NCBI RefSeq assembly: GCF_900291475.1 | Contig: NZ_OLMM01000005.1 | Coordinates: 822,400 to 886,399 of the forward strand | DNA length: 64,000 bases | DNA from: Acidaminococcus hominis | Lineage (GTDB): Bacteria > Bacillota > Negativicutes > Acidaminococcales > Acidaminococcaceae | Direction of reading: 5' to 3' | Part shown: piece by piece, positions 28,085 to 38,178 of the stretch | Position numbering within the stretch: position 1 is the first letter of the stretch | How the letters are laid out: each line of letters starts with the position of its first letter | Notes under the pieces: model-generated | What the model saw: only the letters and a program-made list of their open reading frames with translations | What the model was told of the DNA's origin: nothing | The model's database searches: none | Position numbers and translations under genes: made by a program

Positions 28085-28414
28085 ATGGGATATTTGGGAA
28101 TTGAACTTGATGAACTCATCTGTTTATTATCTAGAGGACATGAAGCAGTATTTTCCCTGAACGGCAACCAATATATTATCCAGCCGGTACAGAGCGACTC
28201 TTTATACGGGGACCTGGTGATGTACCAGTTCAAGCCCCATTTGGTTTGGCTGTGCAGAATCCCCATCAGTCCGGACCATTCCATCGATAAGGCGCCATTT
28301 ATCCGGTGGCCGGTGGGGGTTTCCATGGTGGAACAGCTGCTAAATGAACGCTGCCTGAACGGCAAGTCCTTTATGGACAGACTGCTGGAGATTCACGTGG
28401 ACGAAGTGTTTTAG
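28085..28414 (+). CDS. Small protein of unknown function (109 aa)
   Basis: I do not recognise a family. The start is secure, with AGGAGGTCGG shortly before the ATG. The product MGYLGIELDELICLLS.. is soluble, mixed alpha/beta, with a central tryptophan- and proline-rich part (MYQFKPHLVWLCRIPISPD) and a helical C-terminus. There is no signal peptide. It is monocistronic between the secF terminator and a 270-base gap; a -10-like TATTAT about 40 bases upstream suggests its own promoter. Confidence 0.65.
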   Translation: MGYLGIELDELICLLSRGHEAVFSLNGNQYIIQPVQSDSLYGDLVMYQFKPHLVWLCRIPISPDHSIDKAPFIRWPVGVSMVEQLLNERCLNGKSFMDRLLEIHVDEVF

Positions 28415-28674
28415 CGGTGAAACAAACCTGGCAGCAGCAGAAAATTAAGCCGGTGTGGTTTTCCCTGGAGGGACAGCCGGCTCCGAAAGATGGGTATATG
28501 CATTGTCATATATCCATTTTTTTGTTACACTTTTATCAGTATTTGTATAAATACAAGAAATTTGGCGAACAAAGGAACAAGTATTTGAGTCATGGGCCGG
28601 AATCTTGTAAAATAAAATAGATAAAATGCAAAATAAATTCAATTGATAATCGTTTTCTTTTATTAGGAGAAAGG
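28415..28674 (+). promoter_or_regulatory. Gap before the 2-hydroxyacid dehydrogenase with a weak Fur-like motif
   Basis: No gene is supported here. TTGATAATCGTTTTC at 28643-28657 matches the left half of the Fur consensus TGATAAT fully, and the right half at about four of seven positions. AGCCGG..CCGGCT arms at 28448-28484 could form a loose hairpin. Both calls are weak. Confidence 0.25.
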
Positions 28675-28683
28675 GTGAAGCAT

Positions 28684-29625
28684 ATGAAGATTGCAGTAAC
28701 TATGCCGGTTTTGGCTTACCATAAAACAGAATTGGAAAAGGCGGCTCCTGAAGCAGCGTTTTATTATGGCAAGGACCTGGAAAAATTAAAGGAAGCGGAA
28801 GTGATTTTGGGCAATATTCGTCCGGAATGGGTGAACCAGCTGCCCAAGCTGCGCTGGCTGCAGCTGAATTCCGCTGGCGCAGATGCCTACTGCAAGCCCG
28901 GGGTGACGCCGGAAGACGTACAGCTCACCAATGCCACCGGTGCCTACGGTCAGGCCCTTTCTGAGCATATGCTGGCACTTACCTTGGCCATGCTGAAAAA
29001 ACTCTACCGTTACTACGATAACCAAAAGCAAGGGCTGTGGCACGATGAAGGCACCGTTACCTCCCTAAAGAATGCCGTGGTGCTGGTGATTGGCTTTGGG
29101 GATATTGGCAAAGCCTACGCCAGATTGGTGAAGGCCATGGGCGCCTACGTAATCGGTGTGCGCCGCCGTCACGGGGAAAAACCGGCGGAAGCCGACGAAA
29201 TGGGTCTGATGGAACATTTGCCGGAGCTGCTTGCCCGGGCCGATATTGTGGTTTCCGTTTTGCCGGGAACCCCTGCCACCACCCACCTGTATGACGCCAA
29301 GCTTTTTGGCGCCATGAAGCAGGGTGCCTATTTCATCAACGTAGGCCGGGGCAGTGCCGTGGTCCAAAAGGACCTTAGGGCCGCCCTAGAAAGCGGTCAT
29401 TTGGCCGGCGCAGCGGTGGACGTAACGGAAGTGGAACCGCTGCCCCAGGACGACCCCCTGTGGCATACGCCCAATATGTACATTACGCCCCATATTGCCG
29501 GAGATTTCCATCTCCAGGCCACCCAGGACAACATTGTGCACATTGAAGCAGCAAATCTGCGGCGCTACGTGGCTGGCGAGCCTCTCCAGAACATCGTGGA
29601 CCGGAAAACCGGCTACAAGAAGTAA
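28684..29625 (+). CDS. D-2-hydroxyacid dehydrogenase family protein
   Basis: This NAD(P)-dependent oxidoreductase is of the D-isomer-specific family; the substrate is unknown. Of 313 residues, the Rossmann motif is VLVIGFGDIGKAYA, the catalytic arginine lies in NVGRGSAVVQ, the glutamate in DVTEVEPLPQDDPLW, and the histidine in ITPHIAGD. The glycine motif GFGDIG differs from the usual GxGxxG only in the side residues. Either the GTG at 28675 or the ATG at 28684 could start it; I chose ATG, where AAGGGTG gives a proper spacing. Confidence 0.85.
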   Translation: MKIAVTMPVLAYHKTELEKAAPEAAFYYGKDLEKLKEAEVILGNIRPEWVNQLPKLRWLQLNSAGADAYCKPGVTPEDVQLTNATGAYGQALSEHMLALTLAMLKKLYRYYDNQKQGLWHDEGTVTSLKNAVVLVIGFGDIGKAYARLVKAMGAYVIGVRRRHGEKPAEADEMGLMEHLPELLARADIVVSVLPGTPATTHLYDAKLFGAMKQGAYFINVGRGSAVVQKDLRAALESGHLAGAAVDVTEVEPLPQDDPLWHTPNMYITPHIAGDFHLQATQDNIVHIEAANLRRYVAGEPLQNIVDRKTGYKK

Positions 29626-29678
29626 GCAATGGAAAGTGCGGTGGGGACTTGCCTGAGGGCGGAAAGGAAGGGATGTAA

Positions 29679-30053
29679 ATGCTGTATATTATTCTCATGG
29701 GAATCATTTCCCTGGCTGTAGCGATTTTTGCCATTCAAAATGCCGTATCGGTGGAAATCAGCTTTTTGTTCTGGCACTTTACCATGAGCTTGGCCCTGAT
29801 TATCCTGGGGTGTTTGATTTTGGGCTTTATCATCGCCAGCCTGTGGACTTTAAAGGCCAAAACCAGTCATTTTATGAAAGAAAGAAAATATAAGGAGCAA
29901 ATCCGCCAGCTGGAAGAAGAACTGGATGAAATGCAGGCTGCCGCACCACGGTTTACCGAAACCAAGGTGCCCCGGTCCGATTTCGCCGGAAAGGGCTATG
30001 ACCCCAAAAAGGATCAGAATCCCATTATCAGACCCTTCCGGCCGGAGGACTAG
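29679..30053 (+). CDS. LapA-domain (DUF1049) membrane protein
   Basis: The 124-residue protein has two N-terminal membrane helices (LYIILMGIISLAVAIFAIQN and LALIILGCLILGFIIASLW) with the short VSVEISFLFWHF loop between them, as in LapA/YciS. In E. coli LapA acts in lipopolysaccharide assembly with LapB. A coiled-coil stretch (KEQIRQLEEELDEMQ) and a Pro/Lys/Asp-rich tail follow. A LapA-like protein is compatible with an outer membrane, but the domain is also found in Gram-positives. It lies eight bases upstream of recJ. Confidence 0.82.
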   Translation: MLYIILMGIISLAVAIFAIQNAVSVEISFLFWHFTMSLALIILGCLILGFIIASLWTLKAKTSHFMKERKYKEQIRQLEEELDEMQAAAPRFTETKVPRSDFAGKGYDPKKDQNPIIRPFRPED

Positions 30054-30061
30054 AACGCTGT

Positions 30062-32407
30062 ATGCTATATAGAAAAATCGAAGCCATACCGGAACAGGAA
30101 CAGGACCAGGCCCGGCAGCTCAGCCGGGACACAGGAATTTCGCCGCTTTTGGCGGAAATCCTGGTACGCCGGAAAATTACGGAGCCCAATCAAATCAAGG
30201 AATTTCTGGAAGGAGTGGAGCAGCCCTACCTGGACCCCTTCCTGCTGCTCAATATGGACAAGGCTGTGGACCGGATTCTTAGGGCCCTGGAACAAAAGGA
30301 AACCATTACGGTCTACGGGGATTACGATGTGGACGGGACCACGGCCAGTTCCCTGCTATATCGCTATCTCACCGGGGAAGGGGCTAAAATCAAGGTGTAT
30401 ATTCCCCGGCGGGATACAGAAGGCTACGGCCTTAACAGCACCGCCCTGGAAACTCTTGCGGCAGGGGGCACTACCTTGCTGGTTACGGTGGATACGGGCA
30501 TCAGCGGGTACCAGGAAGTAGCTGGGGCGCCCAGTTCCATGGACATTATTGTTACGGACCACCATCTGCCGCCGGCCCAATTGCCCCCGGCCTATGCAGT
30601 GGTAAATCCCAACCAGCCCGGAGACCAATATCCCAATAAGGGAATCTGCGGGGTAGGGGTGGCCCTAAAGCTTTGCCAGGCCCTGTACCAGCGGCTTCAC
30701 CACACCCAGGAATACTGGGACGAACTGATAGAACTGGTGAGCCTGGGTACCGTGGCGGACATGGTTCCCCTCTTGGGAGAGAACCGGGAAATTGTCCGCC
30801 GGGGGCTTGCCAAAATGCGCAAGACGTCCCTGCCGGGACTAAAGGCGCTGTTAGACGTTTCCATCAGCCCGGACGCAGCTGTCAACGCGGGCACCATTGG
30901 CTTTGGCCTGGGCCCCAGAATCAACGCTGCTGGCCGGCTAGATGACGCCATGGCAGCGGTGCAGCTGCTCACCACCGATGACCCTAAGAAAGCCCAAAGC
31001 CTGGCCCAGAAGCTGAATACGGCCAACCAGGAACGGCAGGCCATCAGCCAGGAGATTTTCCAGGCAGCAGAAGAACAGCTGTCCCAGCTGGGCAGTCCGG
31101 AATGGGGCATTGTGCTGGGAGCCGAAGGGTGGCACCCAGGGGTTATCGGCATTGTGGCCTCCCGGATAACGGAAAAGTACCATTTGCCTTCGGTGCTGCT
31201 GTCCATCCAGGGGGAAACGGCCAAAGGCTCCTGCCGAGGCATACCGCCTCTGCAGCTGTACAATGCACTGCAAAGCTGCAAGGAATACCTGCTCCAGTTT
31301 GGCGGCCACGCCCAGGCGGCGGGACTGACTTTGGAAACCCGGCAATTGCCGGCCTTTCGGCAGGCTTTCCAGGCTGCCGTCAAGGAGCAGCTTCAGGGCA
31401 TTCCCTACCAGCCCTCCCTCCAGCCCGATTATTTTGTGCCGGAAGGAATGCCGGTGGACGAACACCTGGTAGAAGAATTGGATCAGCTGGCACCGTTTGG
31501 CATGGGGAATCCTTCTCCTGTGCTGGGCTTTGCCAAGGCAAAAATTACGGAGGTTGCGCTGCTGGGCCGGGATAAAACCCATTTGAAACTCACGGTGGCC
31601 CACGGCAAAAGCAATTATAAGGGTCTTCTGTGGAAGGCAGGGGACCAGTACCATACGTTTTACGGCGGGGAACAGGCGGTGGTTGCCTTTTCACCCCGTC
31701 TCAATGTTTTTCGGGGCAAAACGTCGGTGGACCTAGAAGTATGCGGGGTTATGTCCCCCTATACCATCTTGGACTGGCGGCAGGACAATACGGACCGAAA
31801 AACACTTTTGCAGGGGATTTTACAAGAACACAAAAAAACGGTAGTATATGTCCAGGATATGGAGACCCAGGCTGCCCTCAGCGGCAAGGCCCAGGTCCTG
31901 ATTTACGGGGAGCCCCTTCCCAAGGAAGCGGAGGCAGTGGTGTTTTACGACAGCGGGGCCCGGCGGGTGATGAACCCCAAGGACTTTCCCCTGGGCCCAG
32001 ACCAGCCTGCCCTGCTGTACCTGCTCTACGACCGGGATGAACTGGTGGCAGAGGTGGAACAGCTGCGCCGGCAGTATCCGGATTTGAACGGTATGCGCCG
32101 CTGCTATGCAGCCCTTAGGGAAATGCTGCGGGAAAAGCCGGCGCTGCCGGTGGAGCAGGTGCTGGGGCAGACCACCCGGGAGGGGTACCTTCTGGGCTCC
32201 CAGGTCCTTGCCGTTTTTTGTGAACTCAATTTGCTGCACCAGGAAAAGGGGCTTCTTTCCATGGGGGAGACAACCCGGAAAAATATGCAGGATTCCGTGC
32301 GGTTCCAGGAAATGCGGGAACTGTACCGGGAAAAATTTGAGGAACTGAACCGTTTATGGAAGCTCCCCGCCGGGGAAATTGCGGAATTCTGGTCTCAAGG
32401 AAGGTGA
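30062..32407 (+). CDS. recJ: Single-stranded-DNA-specific exonuclease RecJ
   Basis: RecJ degrades single-stranded DNA 5' to 3' in recombination and mismatch repair. The DHH-family motifs appear in order: YGDYDVDGTTAS (near residue 87), VDTGIS, VTDHHLPP (165), GICGVGVALKLCQ, the SLGTVADMVPL stretch, and the DHHA1 domain with GGHAQAAGLTL. The 781 residues exceed the minimal RecJ of about 570 and include the OB domain plus a C-terminal extension common in Firmicutes. The small spacing to the LapA-domain gene and to relA shows an operon. Confidence 0.94.
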   Translation: MLYRKIEAIPEQEQDQARQLSRDTGISPLLAEILVRRKITEPNQIKEFLEGVEQPYLDPFLLLNMDKAVDRILRALEQKETITVYGDYDVDGTTASSLLYRYLTGEGAKIKVYIPRRDTEGYGLNSTALETLAAGGTTLLVTVDTGISGYQEVAGAPSSMDIIVTDHHLPPAQLPPAYAVVNPNQPGDQYPNKGICGVGVALKLCQALYQRLHHTQEYWDELIELVSLGTVADMVPLLGENREIVRRGLAKMRKTSLPGLKALLDVSISPDAAVNAGTIGFGLGPRINAAGRLDDAMAAVQLLTTDDPKKAQSLAQKLNTANQERQAISQEIFQAAEEQLSQLGSPEWGIVLGAEGWHPGVIGIVASRITEKYHLPSVLLSIQGETAKGSCRGIPPLQLYNALQSCKEYLLQFGGHAQAAGLTLETRQLPAFRQAFQAAVKEQLQGIPYQPSLQPDYFVPEGMPVDEHLVEELDQLAPFGMGNPSPVLGFAKAKITEVALLGRDKTHLKLTVAHGKSNYKGLLWKAGDQYHTFYGGEQAVVAFSPRLNVFRGKTSVDLEVCGVMSPYTILDWRQDNTDRKTLLQGILQEHKKTVVYVQDMETQAALSGKAQVLIYGEPLPKEAEAVVFYDSGARRVMNPKDFPLGPDQPALLYLLYDRDELVAEVEQLRRQYPDLNGMRRCYAALREMLREKPALPVEQVLGQTTREGYLLGSQVLAVFCELNLLHQEKGLLSMGETTRKNMQDSVRFQEMRELYREKFEELNRLWKLPAGEIAEFWSQGR

Positions 32408-32411
32408 CATT

Positions 32412-34634
32412 GTGGAACAATTAGATGATAAGCCGGTCAGTGCGGAAGAATTTTATGCTATGATCGGAAAATATTTGACTCCCAGACAGGTGGAATTTGT
32501 CCGGGAAGCCTATAACTTTGCAGCAGAAGCCCACGCCAAGCAAAAAAGAGCCTCCGGAGAACCGTACATTATCCATCCCCTGGGAGTGGCCACCATTCTG
32601 GCCCAGCTCCAGATGGACGATGTTACCCTGGCAGCCGCTTTTCTCCATGATGTGGTGGAAGATACGGATGTGACCATGGAACAGCTTCAGGACATTTTTG
32701 GCCTGGAAGTGGCCATGCTGGTGGACGGCGTAACCAAATTGGGCCGGATTGAGTATATCTCCCGGGAAGAACAGCAGGTGGAGAACTACCGGAAAATGTT
32801 TTTGGCCATGGCCAAGGATATCCGGGTAGTGCTCATCAAACTGGCAGACCGGCTGCACAATATGCGGACCATGAAGTATATGCCGCCCAATAAACAAAAA
32901 CGGATTTCCAGTGAAACCCTGGAAATCTACGCTCCTTTGGCCCACCGGCTGGGCATTTATGCCATCAAGTGGGAACTGGAGGATTTGGCCTTCCGCTACA
33001 TGGAACCCCAGCATTACTACGAGCTGGTGGAACAGGTAAAGGTAAAGCGCCATGAGCGGGAAGCCATGGTCCAGGAGGCCATGGACGAGTTAAAGAAGCT
33101 GTGCGGCGAAGCCGGCATCAACTGCGAAATCCAGGGCCGTCCTAAGAGCTTCTACAGCATCTACAAAAAGATGCAGCGGGACAACAAGACCATCAACGAA
33201 ATCTACGACCTTTTGGCCGTCCGGGTGCTGGTGGATACGGTAAAGGACTGCTACGGGGTTCTGGGGATTGTCCATGGCAAATGGAAACCCATTCCCGGCC
33301 GGTTCAAGGACTACATCGCCGTGCCCAAATCCAACGGCTACCAGTCCCTGCACACCACGGTGGTGGCCACCAGCGGCCAGCCCCTGGAAATCCAGATCCG
33401 CACCTTTGAGATGCACAAGATTTCCGAATACGGCGTGGCAGCCCACTGGCGCTACAAGGAATCCGGGGGCTCCAAAATGCCCAGCTCTTCCGACAAGAGT
33501 ACCGATGCCAAAATGGCCTGGCTGCGCCAGCTGCTGGATTGGCATAAGGATATGCGGGATCCCCATGAATTTGTGAACACGGTAAAAATGGACGTGTTCT
33601 CCGATGAGGTGTTTGTGTTTACGCCCCAGGGGGACGTGCTGGACCTGCCGGAAGGCTCCGTGCCCATCGACTTTGCCTACCGGGTGCATACCGGGGTGGG
33701 CAACAGCTGCGTAGGGGCCAAGGTCAACGGAAAAATCGTGCCCCTGGACTACAAGCTGAAAAACGGGGATATTGTGGAGATTATCACCTCCAAGCAGTCT
33801 CCGGGACCCAGCCGGGACTGGCTGAACTTTGTAGGTTCCAGCCAGACCAAGAACAAGATCAAACAGTTCTTCAAAAAGGAAAGACGGGAAGAAAACATCG
33901 CTACTGGCCGGGAAATGCTGGAACGGGAATGCCGGCGCCTGGGCTACGACGTGAATACCATGCTGACTTCCGAAAATCTCAAGGAAGTAGCGGCCCGGAG
34001 CCATATGGACGGCAGTGAGGAAAACCTGCTGGCAGACCTGGGCTACGGCGGCCTTACGGTAAACAACGTCATGGTCAAGCTGGTGGAAATCTACAAGAAG
34101 GCCCAGCGCCAGAACACCACCAAGAACCTGTCCCAGCTGCTGAACGAATTGAAGCCCCGGACCATCAAGGCCCATAAGGGCAGCCACGGCATCCTGGTCA
34201 AAGGGGAAGACGACATTATGGTCAAGCTGGCCAAGTGCTGCAACCCCATTCCTGGGGACGCCATTGTGGGCTACATTACCCGGGGCCACGGGGTTTCCGT
34301 CCATCGGGCCGACTGCCCCAACGTGCTGGCCAATAAGGAAGACGCGGACCGGATGATTGAAGTGTCCTGGAACGTGGCTACCGATGTGACCTACAAGGTG
34401 GTGCTGCGACTGACCTGCATGGACCAGACCGGGGTGATGGCCAATATTATGACGGTCACCAGCGAAACCAAGGTGAACATCAACTCCCTGAATGCCCATA
34501 CGGACGCCAACCGTACGGCCTATGTGGATATGGGCCTGGACATTACCAGTCTGGAACAGCTCAACTACGTGATTGGCCGGCTGCGTCGGATTAAAGGCGT
34601 TATTCGGGTAGAGCGGAAAATTTCGGGGGTGTAG
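32412..34634 (+). CDS. Bifunctional (p)ppGpp synthetase/hydrolase RelA/SpoT (Rel)
   Basis: Rel makes and degrades the alarmone (p)ppGpp. The hydrolase HD motif [12 protein letters not shown] (near residue 78) is intact. The synthetase has [25 protein letters not shown] and [22 protein letters not shown] (near 296). The TGS domain begins [25 protein letters not shown], followed by the helical/zinc-finger region with CCNPIPGD, and a C-terminal ACT domain. The start is taken as the GTG at 32412, where GGAAGG lies seven bases upstream; earlier codons overlap recJ. Length 740, typical of long Rel proteins. Confidence 0.95.
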   Translation: MEQLDDKPVSAEEFYAMIGKYLTPRQVEFVREAYNFAAEAHAKQKRASGEPYIIHPLGVATILAQLQMDDVTLAAAFLHDVVEDTDVTMEQLQDIFGLEVAMLVDGVTKLGRIEYISREEQQVENYRKMFLAMAKDIRVVLIKLADRLHNMRTMKYMPPNKQKRISSETLEIYAPLAHRLGIYAIKWELEDLAFRYMEPQHYYELVEQVKVKRHEREAMVQEAMDELKKLCGEAGINCEIQGRPKSFYSIYKKMQRDNKTINEIYDLLAVRVLVDTVKDCYGVLGIVHGKWKPIPGRFKDYIAVPKSNGYQSLHTTVVATSGQPLEIQIRTFEMHKISEYGVAAHWRYKESGGSKMPSSSDKSTDAKMAWLRQLLDWHKDMRDPHEFVNTVKMDVFSDEVFVFTPQGDVLDLPEGSVPIDFAYRVHTGVGNSCVGAKVNGKIVPLDYKLKNGDIVEIITSKQSPGPSRDWLNFVGSSQTKNKIKQFFKKERREENIATGREMLERECRRLGYDVNTMLTSENLKEVAARSHMDGSEENLLADLGYGGLTVNNVMVKLVEIYKKAQRQNTTKNLSQLLNELKPRTIKAHKGSHGILVKGEDDIMVKLAKCCNPIPGDAIVGYITRGHGVSVHRADCPNVLANKEDADRMIEVSWNVATDVTYKVVLRLTCMDQTGVMANIMTVTSETKVNINSLNAHTDANRTAYVDMGLDITSLEQLNYVIGRLRRIKGVIRVERKISGV

Positions 34635-34635
34635 G

Positions 34636-35085
34636 ATGAGAGCCGTAGTACAGCGGGTGACAAGAGCGTCCGTTACCGTGGAAGGCCGGGAAATCAGCGC
34701 CATTGGACCGGGCCTGATGGTACTTTTGGGTGTGGAAAAGGAAGACACCGAAAAAGATGCCGCCTATTTGGCAGAAAAAATCACCGGACTAAGGATTTTT
34801 GAAGACGAAAATGATAAAATGAATCTATCCCTGCTGCAATCGGGAGGAAGCCTCCTGTTGGTGAGCCAATTCACCCTTTTGGGAGATGTGCGCCACGGAA
34901 GACGCCCTTCCTTTACCCAGGCAGCGCTTCCGGACGCAGCCAGGGAATTATACGAAAAGACAGCGGAGCTGATCCGCAGCCAGGGAGTAACGGTGGCTAC
35001 CGGCCAGTTCCAAGCCCATATGCAGGTGGAGCTGGTAAATGACGGCCCGGTTACCCTGCTGCTGGACAGCCGTAAAACGTTTTAG
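34636..35085 (+). CDS. dtd: D-aminoacyl-tRNA deacylase
   Basis: DTD removes D-amino acids and glycine from wrongly charged tRNAs. The 149 residues match the family: [17 protein letters not shown], the catalytic-site motif [20 protein letters not shown] (SQxT), and the Gly-cisPro motif [11 protein letters not shown]. It begins one base after the rel stop and is followed ten bases later by the MBL hydrolase gene; this rel-dtd-MBL order is common. Confidence 0.96.
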   Translation: MRAVVQRVTRASVTVEGREISAIGPGLMVLLGVEKEDTEKDAAYLAEKITGLRIFEDENDKMNLSLLQSGGSLLLVSQFTLLGDVRHGRRPSFTQAALPDAARELYEKTAELIRSQGVTVATGQFQAHMQVELVNDGPVTLLLDSRKTF

Positions 35086-35094
35086 GAGGAACCG

Positions 35095-35718
35095 ATGAAG
35101 ATTTATCGCGTAGTGGTGGGCCCCATCCAGGAAAACTGCTATATTATCAAAAACGACGAAAACAACGAAGGCATTATTGTGGATCCCGGTGATGAAGGCG
35201 ACCGGATTATGGAAGCGGTGAAAAAGGCGGAAATCACCAAGATTGCAGCCATTTTCATTACCCATGGTCACGGCGACCACGTATCGGCCCTGGATGAAGT
35301 GAAAAAAGCCACGGGCGCTCCGGTGTACATGAGCGAGGCCGATGCGCCCATGCTCAGGGTCTGGAACAGCAGCCTGTCCTATTCCACGGACCGGAACAAA
35401 AGCTTTGATCCCCCGGATTATTATTTTAAGGACGAGGAAAAACTCACTGTGGCCGGGCTGGATTTCCGGATTGTGGCCACGCCGGGCCATACCCGGGGCG
35501 GTGTCTGCATCATTACGGACGGGGTGGCCTTTGTAGGGGACACCATCTTCCTGGAATCCATCGGCCGGACGGACCTGCCCGGGGGTTCCTACGATGCCCT
35601 GCTGAATTCCATCCATACCAAGCTGCTGACCCTGCCCGATGACACCAAGCTGCTGCCGGGTCACGGACCTGGCACGACGGTGGGCTGGGAAAGACGCAGA
35701 AATCCGTTCCTCCAATAA
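35095..35718 (+). CDS. MBL-fold (glyoxalase II-like) metallo-hydrolase
   Basis: The 207-residue protein belongs to the YcbL branch of the metallo-beta-lactamase fold. The zinc ligands are in THGHGDHVSALDEV (HxHxDH), in GHTRGGVC, in the DTIF segment (FVGDTIF) and in the final GHGPGT. Related proteins have glyoxalase II-like thioesterase activity, but the substrate here is not known. GGAGGAACCG precedes the ATG. Confidence 0.9.
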   Translation: MKIYRVVVGPIQENCYIIKNDENNEGIIVDPGDEGDRIMEAVKKAEITKIAAIFITHGHGDHVSALDEVKKATGAPVYMSEADAPMLRVWNSSLSYSTDRNKSFDPPDYYFKDEEKLTVAGLDFRIVATPGHTRGGVCIITDGVAFVGDTIFLESIGRTDLPGGSYDALLNSIHTKLLTLPDDTKLLPGHGPGTTVGWERRRNPFLQ

Positions 35719-35736
35719 AAAAGGAGCATGAATTCC

Positions 35737-36819
35737 ATGATGAGTTCTGGAAGAAAACCCCGGGGACTGATCAGCAAGCTGCTGATTGCGGTCCTGGCCT
35801 TTTTGGCCTTTTATCTGGCGGCCAGTATCTTTCTTCCGGTATTTCTAGCCATCGCCTTGAGCTTTCTTTTGTATCCCATTGTGAACCGACTGGAAAACAC
35901 GGAAATCCTGGGCAGGCACCTGCCCAACACCCTTTCGGTGCTGATTGCCTTTCTGGTGTTTGGGCTGTTTCTGTACCTGGCCTCCCTGGTGCTGATTGTG
36001 CCCCTGGTCAATCAGGTGAACACCCTGATTAAGGCCATGCCTTTTCTGGCCTCCCGGGCCAACGAAAGCATTACCCTGTTTCTGGGGTCCGGAGCCCAGC
36101 AGCTGCCGCCCAATGTGCGGGACATGCTGCAGCAGGCTACCAGCACCTTGAGCACCAACCTGATGGCCGTGCTGCGGGATATGCTCAATTCCACCTTCAA
36201 GATGGCCAAAAGCCTGGTCAGCCTGGTACTGGTGCCGTTCCTGTCCTTCTATTTCCTGAAGGACTGGCGGACCTTAAAGGGCATGGTGGTACGGATTTTC
36301 TCCTACGACCAGCAGGCACTGGCGGACCAGGTATTCTCGGACATTGGCAAAATGCTCTGCGCCTACGTGGACAATATGTTCAAGCTGTGCTTTGTGGCAG
36401 CAGGCTGCCTGACCGTGGGCAACTATATCCTGGGTGTCCAGTACACCCTGGTATTGGGCTTTCTGGCCATGATTACAGAAATGATTCCCTTGGTAGGGTC
36501 CGTGGTGGGAACAGTTTCGGCGGTGTTTATCGCCCTGCTGCAGAATCCCCAGCTGGCCCTTAAAGTATTGATCTTATATTTGGTTTATTATCAGGTAGAT
36601 GCCCAGATTATCATGCCCAACATGATGGGGCACAGTATTACCCTGCACCCTGTACTGATTATCCTGGCTGTCATGGTAGGCGGCCAGCTGGGCGGCGTGG
36701 CCGGCTTGATTTTTGCCGTGCCGGTGCTGACCATCATCAAGGTACTGTACCAGTATTTCTGGCATGCAGGGGAAAAAAAGGCCGGGACAGCACTTCCCTC
36801 AGAAACAAAACAGGGATAA
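35737..36819 (+). CDS. AI-2E family transporter (PerM/YdiK-like permease)
   Basis: The 360-residue polytopic membrane protein has seven or eight predicted helices and the AI-2E family core LVSLVLVPFLSFYFLKDWRTLK and GFLAMITEMIPLVGSVVGT, ending in VAGLIFAVPVLTIIKVLYQY. Family members have been linked to AI-2 export or Na+/H+ exchange; most are uncharacterised. The first ATG (35728) is only one base from AAGGAG, so I prefer the second at 35737, ten bases from GGAG. Confidence 0.88.
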   Translation: MMSSGRKPRGLISKLLIAVLAFLAFYLAASIFLPVFLAIALSFLLYPIVNRLENTEILGRHLPNTLSVLIAFLVFGLFLYLASLVLIVPLVNQVNTLIKAMPFLASRANESITLFLGSGAQQLPPNVRDMLQQATSTLSTNLMAVLRDMLNSTFKMAKSLVSLVLVPFLSFYFLKDWRTLKGMVVRIFSYDQQALADQVFSDIGKMLCAYVDNMFKLCFVAAGCLTVGNYILGVQYTLVLGFLAMITEMIPLVGSVVGTVSAVFIALLQNPQLALKVLILYLVYYQVDAQIIMPNMMGHSITLHPVLIILAVMVGGQLGGVAGLIFAVPVLTIIKVLYQYFWHAGEKKAGTALPSETKQG

Positions 36820-36843
36820 AAGTACAGAATTAGCCCCATGCCG

Positions 36844-36872
36844 TTGAAAAATTGGTCGAAATTGTGTTACAC
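36844..36872 (+). promoter_or_regulatory. Possible promoter of hisS-aspS
   Basis: TTGAAA (36844-36849) and TTACAC (36867-36872) are 17 bases apart. The gap of 91 bases before hisS is too short for a T-box leader. Confidence 0.45.
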
Positions 36873-36910
36873 TTATAAAGTTCAAACAATGTGTGGACGG
36901 AGGGATTTTT

Positions 36911-38161
36911 ATGTTAACAGGTGCACCGCGTGGTACCAAGGATATTTTGCCAGGCACAATCAATGGCTGGCGGTATGCAGAACAGATTATCCGGGAAGTT
37001 TGCCGGGAATTCAACTACCAAGAAATCAGAACCCCGATTTTTGAACATACGGAACTCTTCCAAAGAGGCATTGGCGACGGCACGGACGTAGTGGATAAGG
37101 AAATGTACACGTTCAGCGACCGGAGCGGCCGCAGCCTGACGCTGCGCCCGGAAAACACGGCCTCCGTGGTCCGTTCTTTTGTAGAAAACAAATTGTATGC
37201 GGAACCCATGCCGTTAAAGGTCTATTACATTGGACCCATGTTCCGGTATGACCGTCCTCAGGCTGGCCGGATGAGACAATTCCACCAGTTTGGGGTAGAA
37301 GCCCTGGGCTCCCAGTCCCCGGTGGTGGACGCAGAAGTGATTCTGCTGGCCCTGACCGTGCTGCAGCGCTTCGGCCTGAAGGATCTGAAACTGAAAATCA
37401 ACTCCGTGGGCTGCCCCAAGTGCCGCCCTCAGCACAGACAATTGCTGCAGGACTACTTCCGTCCGCATCTGGACGAATTGTGCGAGGACTGCCAGCACCG
37501 CTTTGACAGAAGCCCCCTGCGGATTTTGGACTGCAAGGAAGATGCAGCCAAACCGTTTATGGCAGGCGCTCCCAAAATTACCGACCACCTGTGCGACGAA
37601 TGCAAAGAGCATTTCGAAATGGTCAAGAAGCTCCTGACCGAAGCCGGTGTGGACTACGAAGTGGACAGCAACCTGGTGCGCGGCCTGGACTACTACACCA
37701 AGACTGCTTTCGAAATCCAATATTCCCCGCTGGGTGCCCAAAGTGCTGTGGGCGGCGGCGGCCGGTATGACGGCCTGGTAGAAGAACTGGGCGGTCCGTC
37801 CACTCCGGGCGTAGGCTTTGCCATGGGTCTGGAGAGAATCCTCCTGGCCCTGGAAAAACAGAACCTGCTGCCGGTGGGCAAAGAATCCATCGACGTATTT
37901 GCCGTTATTCCTGATGAAGGCGGCGTAGCCGATGCCTTCCGGGTAATGCAACAGCTGCGGGCTCAAGGCCTGTCCTGTGACATGAACCTGGTAGAACGCA
38001 GCCTGAAAGCCCAGATGAAGCAGGCCAACCGGGATCAGGCCAAATTTGCCCTGATCTTTGGGGAAGACGAACGGAGCCGGGGTGCTGTGACTGTCCGCAA
38101 CATGGCAGACAGCAGCCAGACCGAAGTCAAAATGTCTGAGCTTGAAACATTTTTTAAATAA
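36911..38161 (+). CDS. hisS: Histidine--tRNA ligase
   Basis: This class II synthetase charges tRNA(His). Of 416 residues, it starts [15 protein letters not shown], has motif 2 [24 protein letters not shown], the histidine signatures [16 protein letters not shown] and GGGRYDGL, motif 3 [15 protein letters not shown], and the C-terminal anticodon-binding domain. Four cysteines in CPKCRPQ and CEDC..CDEC form an extra zinc-ribbon-like insert seen in several Firmicutes. The ATG at 36911 follows GGAGGG. aspS follows 17 bases later. Confidence 0.96.
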   Translation: MLTGAPRGTKDILPGTINGWRYAEQIIREVCREFNYQEIRTPIFEHTELFQRGIGDGTDVVDKEMYTFSDRSGRSLTLRPENTASVVRSFVENKLYAEPMPLKVYYIGPMFRYDRPQAGRMRQFHQFGVEALGSQSPVVDAEVILLALTVLQRFGLKDLKLKINSVGCPKCRPQHRQLLQDYFRPHLDELCEDCQHRFDRSPLRILDCKEDAAKPFMAGAPKITDHLCDECKEHFEMVKKLLTEAGVDYEVDSNLVRGLDYYTKTAFEIQYSPLGAQSAVGGGGRYDGLVEELGGPSTPGVGFAMGLERILLALEKQNLLPVGKESIDVFAVIPDEGGVADAFRVMQQLRAQGLSCDMNLVERSLKAQMKQANRDQAKFALIFGEDERSRGAVTVRNMADSSQTEVKMSELETFFK

Positions 38162-38178
38162 ACCAGAGGTGTAAACGA

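Noticed and set aside
28417-28620. A 67-codon frame just after the 109-residue protein
   Set aside because: It lacks a ribosome site, has an unusual composition and runs through the AT-rich leader of the next gene.
36820-36910. A T-box leader before hisS
   Set aside because: The whole gap is 91 bases, too short, and there is no T-box core or terminator.
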